From: Myxococcales bacterium
GTDB taxonomy: Bacteria; Myxococcota_A; Polyangia; Nannocystales; Nannocystaceae
Reading direction: 5' to 3'
DNA length: 64,000 nucleotides
NCBI GenBank assembly: GCA_020633335.1
Contig: JACKDU010000008.1
Coordinates: forward strand, 372,001-436,000
Below are positions 57,304 through 64,000 of the stretch, piece after piece; position 1 is the first letter of the stretch, and every line of letters begins with the position of its first letter. Under the pieces are notes generated by a model. The model was not told the origin of the DNA and searched no databases. It worked only from the letters and a program-made list of their open reading frames with translations. A program made the position numbers and the translations under genes.

Positions 57304-58725
57304 ATGGCACGACGACACTATTTCATCGCAAACATCTGTGTTGGCCTCGTCATCCTCGCGCCCGCGGGGGAGGCCTTCGCCGGGACGATCTCGGCGCAGG
57401 GGGCCGTCACTGCGCTCACCGACGTCAACCAGCTCCAGGGGATCATCGCCACCGCCGACTACAACGACGGCGTCGGCGGACAGAACGTGCCGCTAGCGAA
57501 GTACACCCCCGACGGCATGACCTTCTACACGGGCGCCCTCTCCGGCATCCTCAACGGCGTCACCACGCCGGGGAGCGCGTCCAACCCGCTCTATCAGACC
57601 GGCAACAACTACTTCCCGGGCCCGATCGCCGGCGGCGGGGTCGCTACCGGCACCTACACGTTCTTCGGCGGCGCCGTGAAGTTCGACGACAACCTCTCGG
57701 TCACTCAGTTCGGCCTCACCGCCAGCCGCAACGGCACCCAGTACATCGACGTCTGGGACAAGAACGGTCAGCTCATCGGCCAGGTCACCTGGCAGCCGAA
57801 CGCCGACGCGGCCTTCGTCGGCGTCGACACCATGGGCGTGCCGATCGGCATGCTCACCTACGGCAACGACAACCTCTGGGCCGGCGCCACCTACAGCATC
57901 GGCGGCTCGACGATCATCAGCGACACCTGGATCTGGGCCAAGGGGATCCAGTGCCAGGCGGACGCCGACTGCGATGACGGCGACCTCTGCAACGGTATGG
58001 AGACCTGCGTCGAGAACCAGTGCGTCAACGCTCCCGAGCCCCTCAACTGCGACGACCAGAACGTCTGCACCGACGACTCCTGCGACGCGGTGATGGGCTG
58101 CGTCAACGAGGCGAACGTCGCCGAGTGCGATGACGGCGACGCCTGCACCGAGATGGACGTCTGTGCGGACGGCGTCTGCGGCGGCGCGGCGGTCGAGTGT
58201 GGCGACGACAACGCCTGCACGATGGACTCGTGCGACATGATCGACGGCTGCGTCAACGAGCCGATCGACGGCTGCTGCCTCAGCGACGCCGACTGCATCC
58301 CCGACGAGGAGATGTGCAACCTCGACCTCAACGTCTGCGAGCCGGTCGCGCCGATGACCACCACCGACGGCACCACCACCGACGGCACCACCACCGACAC
58401 CACCGCCGGCCTCACCGACGGCTCGACCGGCGGGAGCACCACCGGCTTCAACGAGACCACCGGCGGCGGCTCGACCGGCGGCTCGACCGGCGGGACCTCG
58501 GACTCGGGGAGCGGCTCCGGCGGCAGCGACACCGCGACCACCAGCGGGGGGGCCAGCGGGACCACGGCCGCCTCGGGCTCCGCGACCGACAGCGCGACCA
58601 CGGGTGACACCGCGGGGGTCGACGAGAGCGGCTGCGGCTGCACCAGCGGCGGGAGCGGCGACGCGGGCGGCCTCCTCGGCCTCCTCGGCGTCGTCTGGTT
58701 CACCCGCCGGCGTCGCAGCGCGTGA
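57304..58725 (+). CDS. Surface protein with EGF-like/CTDC repeats and MYXO-CTERM-like tail
   Basis: 473 residues. N-terminal signal peptide (FIANICVGLVILAPAGEAFAG). Residues about 20-215 form a PEP-CTERM-like beta-sandwich of unknown kind. About 218-345 are Cys-rich repeats with the C-D-D-G-D-x-C-x-x-x-x-x-C / C-T-x-D-S-C-D pattern. A long Thr/Gly/Ser linker follows (TTDG and GSTGG repeats). The end, ESGCGCTSG..GGLLGLLGVVWFTRRRRS, has the Cys-Gly-Cys, hydrophobic helix and Arg cluster of MYXO-CTERM sorting signals. It is probably anchored or processed at the cell surface. Start ATG 57304. Confidence 0.85.
   Translation: MARRHYFIANICVGLVILAPAGEAFAGTISAQGAVTALTDVNQLQGIIATADYNDGVGGQNVPLAKYTPDGMTFYTGALSGILNGVTTPGSASNPLYQTGNNYFPGPIAGGGVATGTYTFFGGAVKFDDNLSVTQFGLTASRNGTQYIDVWDKNGQLIGQVTWQPNADAAFVGVDTMGVPIGMLTYGNDNLWAGATYSIGGSTIISDTWIWAKGIQCQADADCDDGDLCNGMETCVENQCVNAPEPLNCDDQNVCTDDSCDAVMGCVNEANVAECDDGDACTEMDVCADGVCGGAAVECGDDNACTMDSCDMIDGCVNEPIDGCCLSDADCIPDEEMCNLDLNVCEPVAPMTTTDGTTTDGTTTDTTAGLTDGSTGGSTTGFNETTGGGSTGGSTGGTSDSGSGSGGSDTATTSGGASGTTAASGSATDSATTGDTAGVDESGCGCTSGGSGDAGGLLGLLGVVWFTRRRRSA
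58349..58520 (+). repeat. Low-complexity ACC/GGC codon repeats in the linker
   Basis: The Thr-Asp-Gly and Gly-Ser-Thr linker is written with highly repetitive ACCACCGACGGC-type and CTCGACCGGCGG-type units. Slippage here would change linker length in frame. Confidence 0.6.
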
Positions 58726-58777
58726 CTGGATCCGCGCGGGCGCCGAGCGGGCGCCCGCGCGGCTGAGCCCGCCGCCT

Positions 58778-58841
58778 GAGCCCGCGCTCGCGCTCCTTGG
58801 CATGTCCCATGGGACAGTCTACGAAGCGCGGCCGCGGGCTC
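58778..58841. terminator. Long inverted repeat with nested palindrome between convergent genes
   Basis: Arms of 17 bp (58778-58794 and 58825-58841; 15 of 17 paired) flank the perfect palindrome TGTCCCATGGGACA at 58803-58816. The right arm includes the stop of the hybrid kinase gene. There is no T-tract, so it would be an atypical bidirectional terminator or cruciform. Confidence 0.5.
58803..58816. repeat. Dispersed palindrome, perfect copy (TGTCCCATGGGACA)
   Basis: A fully symmetric 14-bp copy, palindromic at every position. It sits between the convergent MYXO-CTERM gene and hybrid kinase gene, inside a larger inverted repeat. Confidence 0.7.
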
Positions 58842-61800
58842 AAGCAGCGTGTGGGCTCCGCCCGACCTGCATCGCCTCCGCGAGCGCGGCCGCCAGCTCC
58901 GCCTCGCGCACCGGCTTGGAGAGGAAGCCGTCCATCCCGACCTCCAGGCAGCGGCGACGGTCGTCGACGGTCGCCGCCGCGGTCAAGGCGATGATCCAGG
59001 GCTGACGCCCGGGCGCCAGCTCCTCTCGGATCCGGCGGGCGGTGTCGAAGCCGTTCATCCCGGGCATGTGGAGATCCATCAGGACGACGTCGAAGGGCGC
59101 CTCGGCGAGGAGCTGCAGCGCCTCCTGGCCGCTCGTGGCGAGCACGCAGGCGTGGCCGGCGCGCGTCAGGATCGCCTCCGCGACCATCTGGTTCACCGGG
59201 TCGTCCTCGGTGACGAGGATCCGGAGGGTGCGGCCCGCCGCCGCCGTCGGCTCCGAGGGCTCGGCGTCGAGCGCCGCGGAGCCAGCGAGCGCGCGCCCGA
59301 CCGGGATCTCGACCGTGAAGGTCGAGCCGACGCCGACCTCGCTCTCGAGCTTGATCACGCCGCCGAGCGCCTCGACCAGGCGCAGCGAGATCGAGAGGCC
59401 GAGGCCGCTCCCGCCGAAGCGCCGCGAGGTCGACGCGTCGGCCTGGGCGAAGGGCTCGAAGATCCGCTCCCTCGCCTCCGGCGCGACCCCGACCCCGGTG
59501 TCGCGCACGGCGAAGGAGAGGAGCCAGCCGTCGTCGCGCGGGCTCGCCGCGACCGCGACCTCGATCGACCCCGCGGGCGTGAACTTGACCGCGTTGCTCA
59601 GGAGGTTGAGGAGCACCTGACGCAGGCGCGAGCGATCGCTGACGACCTCGGCCGGCAGCCCGGGATCGGCGCCCCAGGAGAGCCTGAGACCCTTCGCGCG
59701 GGCCGCTGGCGCGATGATCTCCACCGCCTCGGCGACCACCGCCGCGGGGTCGAGGGCCGCGCGGTCGAGCTCGAGGCCGCCGGCCTCGATCCGCGAGAAG
59801 TCGAGGATGTCCTCGATGATCGAGAGGAGCGCGTCGCCGCTCGCGCGCACGGTCCTGACCCAGATCCGCTGCTCGTCGTTGAGCCGGCTGGTCGCGAGGA
59901 GATCGGAGAGGCCGATGATCGCGTTCATCGGCGTCCGCAGCTCGTGGCTCATCTGGGCGACGAAGGCGCTCTTGACCGCGCTCGCCTGGCGCGCGGCCTG
60001 CTCGGCCCGGCGGCGCTCGAGCACCTCGGCGTTGAGGACCGCGGTCCGCTCCTGCACCCGGGCCTCGAGCTCCTCGGCCGCCTCCCGCAGCTCCTCCTCG
60101 CGCCGTCGGTGACGGCGGACGATCGCCCGCAGGCGCCACTGGGCCGCCACGGCGGCGACCGCCGCCACGGCGAGGGCGACCGCGATCCGGACCGTGCGGA
60201 GCTCCCACCACGCCGGCGCGACCTCGACGACCAGGCGCGCGGGCGTCGGGCTCATCACGCCCTCTCGGCTCTCGGCGAAGACCTCGAAGGTGTACTCCCC
60301 CGGCGGGAGGTCGTTGAAGTGGGCCTCTCGCGACGCAGCCTCGCTCCAGCGCTCGGCGTGCCCGTCGAGGCGGTAGCGAAAGCGGACCTCGTCCGCTCCC
60401 TCGAAGGTCACCCCGGTGTAGCGGACGACGAGGTCGCGCTCACCGGGTAGGACCTGCAGGCGCCCGCCCGCGAGCGCCCGGAGGACGCCGTCGACGCGGA
60501 TCTCCTCGATCACCGGGACCGGCGGCGTCTCGACCACGCGGATCTCGTCGAGGCGGGCGACGCCGACGCCCCCCATCGTGTGCACGCACCAGGCGTCGCC
60601 CTCGCAGCGGTAGCCCGCGCTGCCGAAGCCGCCGTTGCACTCCGACGCCGGGAGGCCGGAGGCCCGGTCGTAGAGGACCGTCGCGATCCGAGCGCCGCCG
60701 CGGAGCGCCGCGTCGACGTCGGCGGCCCGAGCCCGCGTGAGCCCGCGGTTCGAGGTCGTCCAGAGGAAGCCGCGGGCGTCGAAGTGGAGGGTGAAGACGC
60801 CGCCCTGGAGCCCCTCGGCCGCGCCGACGTGCTCGACGGTCCCGTCGACGAGGCGGCGAAAGAGGCCGCTGTCGTAGGTGCCCGCCCAGATCCGGCCCTC
60901 GTCGTCCTCGTGGAGCGCCCGCACCTGGCCGAGCTCGGGGCCGAGGCCGCTCACCTCCTCGAATCGATCGCCGACCATGCGGAGGGCGCCGGCCCGCGTG
61001 CCTGCCCAGAGCCCGCCCTGGTGATCGCGCATCAGCGTCAGGACGCCCTCGCGGACGCCATCCTCGGGCCCGTAGATCCGGGCGAGCGCGTCCCCCTCGA
61101 CGCGGACGACCCCGGTGCTCGCCAGCCAGAGCCCGTCGCCGTCGGCGAGGATGTCGTTGACGCCCCCCGGGATCACGCCGTCGGGGCCGCTGGTCGGGAA
61201 GATCGAGACCATGCCGTCGCCCCGGGCCCGCAGGAGGCCGATGTCGGCGCCGATCCAGAGCTGCCCCCGCGCATCCTCGCGGAAGACCGTGAGCGCGTTG
61301 AACCCCGCTGGGGACCGCGACCAGGGCCGGCCGACTGCGTCGAGCGTGCGCTCGAGCCGGAGGATCTTGTGCCCGCTGGCGTCGTCGACCGAGAGCCCGA
61401 TGACCTCGCCGTCGGCCTGGAGGGCCCAGAGGCTCCCGTCGCGCCCGGCGATCCAGACGACGCCGTCGCTCGCTTCGAAGTGCGAGGAGACGACGACGTC
61501 GACGCCCTCGACCCGGAGCAGGAGACCGCCGATCGCCTCGCCGAGGTGGCGATAGAGGCCGATCGACGTGCCGATCCACTGCCCGCCCTCGTGATCGCCG
61601 AAGACGACCGTCGGATCGCCGAGGGCGTCGACGCCGTGGCGCTCGTCGTAGCGGATCACCCGACCCCGGCGATCGAGGCGGCCGAGGTGAGGCGCGCCGC
61701 GGAAGCGGAGCCAGAGCCCGCCGTCGCCGTCGTCGCCGAGCGGGATCGCGTCCGACGGGATCGACGCGCGCCGCTCCTCGAGCACCAGGCGCTCACCGTC

Positions 61801-62559
61801 GACCCGCCAGAGCTCGCTGCCCTCCGCCCGGATCCAGAGCCCCCCACCCACCTCGCCGCGGCAGACGATCCAGGGGCTCCCGTCGACCTCCGGCGGGAGC
61901 GGGTGCGAGCGCAGGCCGCCCCGATCCGTCCACCAGAGGGCGCCGTCGGCCACCAGCGCCGGGCACCCGTAGAGCCCGACGCCCGCGAAGGCGCGTCCCC
62001 GCGTGACCCCGATCTCGGGGCCCTCGTCGTCGGTGACCACGAGCTCCTCGACGCTCCCTTGGCGAAAGACCACGACCCGCTCGCCCGCGTCGTCGACCCA
62101 GATCCCGGTCACGCCGCCGCCCCGCAGCTCGTCGATCGCCAGGGTCGAGAAGCGATCACCCCGCGCTCGGAAGACCCGCCCGTCCTCGGCGCCGATCCAG
62201 AGCTCGCCGGACGACGCGCGGGCGTGGAGGGCGGTCAGGCGGGTCGTCGGGAGCCCGGCGACGCCGCGGTCATAGACGCGGTGACGGGCGCCGTCGAAGC
62301 GGACGAGACCGTCGAGCGTGGTCAGCCAGAGGTAGCCGTCGCCGCCCTCGGCGATCCCGTAGGTCGAGCCCTGCGGGAAGCCATGGCTGACGTCGACCCG
62401 CTCGAAGCGGGGCACCGGCGGCTCGACCAGCTCAGCGCGCGCGGCCGCGGCGTCGACGGGCGCGAGGAGGAGCCCGAGGAGCACGACGAGGGCGACAGCG
62501 AGTCCACCTGGGGTCCACAAGACCCCACCAAACGCGGCCCCATCGCCCGAACGCCCCAT
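58840..62559 (-). CDS. Hybrid two-component system: propeller sensor, histidine kinase and receiver
   Basis: About 1239 residues. Signal peptide or anchor, then two-component regulator propeller repeats with about a dozen G-x-L-W-x-G/A-T-x-x-G-L-x-R blades. A Y_Y_Y domain follows (LVVRYTGVTFEGADEVRFRYRLDGH..), then one transmembrane helix (TVRIAVALAVAAVAAVAAQW), a coiled coil, HisKA with His872 in QMSHELRTPMN, a HATPase domain (SNAVKFTP, DTGVGVAPE, GGSGLGLSI), and a receiver with Asp1162 in LMDLHMPGMNG. The layout is like the BT4663-type hybrid sensors of Bacteroidetes, but no HTH output is present. I prefer ATG 62559 to GTG 62583 because a TAGCAT box sits just before it. Confidence 0.95.
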   Translation of the reverse strand: MGRSGDGAAFGGVLWTPGGLAVALVVLLGLLLAPVDAAAARAELVEPPVPRFERVDVSHGFPQGSTYGIAEGGDGYLWLTTLDGLVRFDGARHRVYDRGVAGLPTTRLTALHARASSGELWIGAEDGRVFRARGDRFSTLAIDELRGGGVTGIWVDDAGERVVVFRQGSVEELVVTDDEGPEIGVTRGRAFAGVGLYGCPALVADGALWWTDRGGLRSHPLPPEVDGSPWIVCRGEVGGGLWIRAEGSELWRVDGERLVLEERRASIPSDAIPLGDDGDGGLWLRFRGAPHLGRLDRRGRVIRYDERHGVDALGDPTVVFGDHEGGQWIGTSIGLYRHLGEAIGGLLLRVEGVDVVVSSHFEASDGVVWIAGRDGSLWALQADGEVIGLSVDDASGHKILRLERTLDAVGRPWSRSPAGFNALTVFREDARGQLWIGADIGLLRARGDGMVSIFPTSGPDGVIPGGVNDILADGDGLWLASTGVVRVEGDALARIYGPEDGVREGVLTLMRDHQGGLWAGTRAGALRMVGDRFEEVSGLGPELGQVRALHEDDEGRIWAGTYDSGLFRRLVDGTVEHVGAAEGLQGGVFTLHFDARGFLWTTSNRGLTRARAADVDAALRGGARIATVLYDRASGLPASECNGGFGSAGYRCEGDAWCVHTMGGVGVARLDEIRVVETPPVPVIEEIRVDGVLRALAGGRLQVLPGERDLVVRYTGVTFEGADEVRFRYRLDGHAERWSEAASREAHFNDLPPGEYTFEVFAESREGVMSPTPARLVVEVAPAWWELRTVRIAVALAVAAVAAVAAQWRLRAIVRRHRRREEELREAAEELEARVQERTAVLNAEVLERRRAEQAARQASAVKSAFVAQMSHELRTPMNAIIGLSDLLATSRLNDEQRIWVRTVRASGDALLSIIEDILDFSRIEAGGLELDRAALDPAAVVAEAVEIIAPAARAKGLRLSWGADPGLPAEVVSDRSRLRQVLLNLLSNAVKFTPAGSIEVAVAASPRDDGWLLSFAVRDTGVGVAPEARERIFEPFAQADASTSRRFGGSGLGLSISLRLVEALGGVIKLESEVGVGSTFTVEIPVGRALAGSAALDAEPSEPTAAAGRTLRILVTEDDPVNQMVAEAILTRAGHACVLATSGQEALQLLAEAPFDVVLMDLHMPGMNGFDTARRIREELAPGRQPWIIALTAAATVDDRRRCLEVGMDGFLSKPVREAELAAALAEAMQVGRSPHAA

Positions 62560-62678
62560 CCCGACCGAGGGCCATGCTAGCACCGGGAACCCGCGACAGT
62601 CGGTCGCGCAGCCTCCGCAACGTCAACTTCTGCCGCTCTCCTTCGCGGACTGCGAGCGCGGCGTGCCACCGCTCGACA

Positions 62679-62692
62679 TGTCCCTTGGGACA
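62679..62692. repeat. Dispersed palindrome, perfect copy (TGTCCCTTGGGACA)
   Basis: A perfect TGTCC-N4-GGACA copy about 120 nt upstream of the hybrid kinase start, in the 265-nt gap before it. Only the central TT breaks complete symmetry. Confidence 0.65.
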
Positions 62693-62848
62693 TAATTACA
62701 CCCACGCATGCTGACACGGCGAGCACGCGCCCTGGGGGGGCGCGTGACACGCTGGGCGAAGCGCGAGATCATGAGGCCTGGAGACCCCAACGCCATGACG
62801 GCGCGATCGAGCGACCGCGCGAGCGTCGACGAGCGGCCCGCGACGCCC

Positions 62849-63412
62849 TCAGCCGTAGCGGACGCGGAGCTCCTCCTGGCGGAGGAGACCTGACTCGACG
62901 ACCATGTCCGCGAGCTCGACGACCGGCGGGATCTCGCCGCCGATTCGCATGACGATCTCGCCGTCGTCGGGGGCGTCCTCGCAGCGGAGCCCGAGCTCGC
63001 CCGCCCGCTCGCGGACCGCGTCGATGAGCCGCCCGTGGCGCGGGCTGATCAGCGGCACCGTGAAGTAGAGGAGGCCCGACGTGACCTCGCGGTGGCCGGC
63101 GCCGAGCTCGTCGAGGATCGCCGCGAGCCCGGGGTTGATCGTCCGGATCGCCTCGCCGAAGGGGACGCGGTAGGGATCGAAGCCGCCGAGCCCCGCCCCC
63201 TCGGCGTGGAACTTGAGGTCCTCGGTGGCGATCGCCAGGACCAGGCGCGCGACGTGCTCGTCGGCGAAGAGGCGCTCACGCTCGAGGAAGCCGAGGCGCC
63301 GGTGGTGGGCGAAGAGGACCCGGATCCCGGGGAGCGCCTCGATCCGATCGCGGGCGTCGAGGACCTGATGGAGGTCGCCGGCGCGAAATTCGACCTCGCG
63401 GTAGAACGCCAC
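62849..63412 (-). CDS. Protein of unknown function
   Basis: 187 residues from a GTG with AGGGTG upstream. It begins AFYREVEFRAGDLHQVLDARDRIEALPGIRVLFAHHRRLGFLERERLF. I recognise no family. It has no signal peptide or membrane helix, and several His/Asp clusters that could bind metal. It lies upstream of the hybrid kinase on the same strand (265-nt gap), so a link is uncertain. The gap itself holds only a short unlikely open frame and the palindrome at 62679. Confidence 0.55.
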   Translation of the reverse strand: MAFYREVEFRAGDLHQVLDARDRIEALPGIRVLFAHHRRLGFLERERLFADEHVARLVLAIATEDLKFHAEGAGLGGFDPYRVPFGEAIRTINPGLAAILDELGAGHREVTSGLLYFTVPLISPRHGRLIDAVRERAGELGLRCEDAPDDGEIVMRIGGEIPPVVELADMVVESGLLRQEELRVRYG

Positions 63413-63603
63413 GATCGCACCCTGGCACGGCGCTCGCGGGGCTGTCTACCCGGCCAGGCGCGCGCTCGCGCGTGCTCGCCGCGACCCGGCGGCGGGCGGG
63501 GCCGGATCCGCCCCGCCGGGCGGTCGCAGAGCCGGCGACTTGACGCCGTCAACCCGCCGAACGCCGGCGGGAACTCGCGGCGAGTGTGGTTGTCTTGAGG
63601 GCC

Positions 63604-64000
63604 ATGCGCGGCCGCGACTCGTCCCCCTTCTTCCTCCTCCCCCTCGCCCTCGCCCTCTCCGCGGCCTGCACCCCCAACCCCAAGGGCAGCGGCGAGGTCG
63701 GCCCGGCCGGGGCGATCCCCGCCGACGCCTCCTCCTCGCTCCCGCCGCTCAGCCAGCGCTTCGACGACGCCAACGTCGTCCGCCGCGCCCCCTTCTCGCT
63801 GACCGCGAGCGACGGCACCGGCCTCAAGGTGGTGTCGATGACCGCCCGCGCGGTCGTCGACGAGCCCCTCGCCTTCACCGAGCTCCACCTGGTCTTTGAG
63901 AACCCGAACGACCGCCAGATCGAGGGCCGCTTCGAGATCGAGATGCCGCAGCACGCCGCGATCTCCCGCTTCGCGATGAAGGTGCACGGCCGCTGGCAGG
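63604..64000 (+). CDS. N-terminal part of a VIT-domain lipoprotein, continues past window
   Basis: 132 codons with no stop before the window ends. Lipobox ALALSAAC (Cys22), a Ser/Pro linker, then from about residue 70 a VIT-like domain (VVDEPLAFTELHLVFENPNDRQIEGRFEIEMPQHAAISRFAMKV), the pattern of vault/inter-alpha-trypsin N-domains. In bacteria these usually precede a vWA domain, which would lie beyond base 64000. A TTGAGGG ribosome-binding-like sequence precedes the ATG. The 191-nt gap before it shows no further gene. Confidence 0.75.
   Translation, partial: MRGRDSSPFFLLPLALALSAACTPNPKGSGEVGPAGAIPADASSSLPPLSQRFDDANVVRRAPFSLTASDGTGLKVVSMTARAVVDEPLAFTELHLVFENPNDRQIEGRFEIEMPQHAAISRFAMKVHGRWQ

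Noticed and set aside
62708..62893. A 61-codon plus-strand frame upstream of the hybrid kinase
   Set aside because: It overlaps the end of the minus-strand gene at 62849, has no ribosome-binding site and no similarity.

Overview
The window is about 64 kb of very G+C-rich bacterial chromosome, densely packed with 52 protein genes. I found no tRNA or rRNA gene, no insertion sequence, no CRISPR array and no plasmid or phage module. The gene style points to a myxobacterium (Myxococcota), probably the Nannocystis/Plesiocystis branch. The signs are many secreted lipoproteins with Thr/Ser/Gly-rich linkers behind the lipobox, Cys-rich repeat proteins, a MYXO-CTERM-like C-terminus, large hybrid histidine kinases, and housekeeping genes interleaved with unknown lipoproteins. 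The lineage is inferred, not proven by a marker gene.

Layout. 1-8 kb: the end of a beta-propeller protein, a VOC-family protein, an ECF sigma factor with a SnoaL-like tail, an oxygen-binding di-iron protein (ODP) overlapping a cytosolic hybrid histidine kinase, an SDR dehydrogenase and a lipoprotein. 8-18.5 kb: a flavodoxin-membrane fusion beside a CrtI-like oxidoreductase, a coupled membrane/secreted gene pair, a methyltransferase, unknown lipoproteins, and a protein resembling eukaryotic HPF1. 18.8-25.7 kb: secreted proteins (Sel1 repeats, SGNH/SASA esterase, RCC1 repeats). 25.8-29 kb: boxB and boxC of aerobic benzoyl-CoA degradation. 29-43 kb: HAD phosphatase, RNA methyltransferase coupled to aroA, two tandem paralogous lipoproteins, moaB, an MBL hydrolase, cysS with a zinc-ribbon insert, and a very long S41/PDZ protease. 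43-64 kb: TerB, SPFH-SHOCT, bioD, a GST, an acyltransferase-like membrane protein, a PEGA protein, the ruvX-mltG pair next to secA, LD-carboxypeptidase, a MYXO-CTERM protein, a giant two-component hybrid kinase, and the start of a VIT-domain lipoprotein.

Genes that probably work together: ODP with the overlapping hybrid kinase (oxygen signalling); flavodoxin fusion with the CrtI-like enzyme; boxB with boxC; ruvX with mltG (GTGA overlap); the RNA methyltransferase with aroA (ATGA overlap); the PilZ-like gene with LD-carboxypeptidase (GTGA overlap); and TerB with SPFH-SHOCT.

Three patterns cut across the annotation. A 14-bp palindrome, TGTCC-N4-GGACA, occurs perfectly five times, with about a dozen degenerate relatives. 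Several genes have a -10-like hexamer 6-8 nt before the start codon and no Shine-Dalgarno sequence, which suggests leaderless mRNAs. The rare Phe codon TTT is almost confined to the context TTT-GA.
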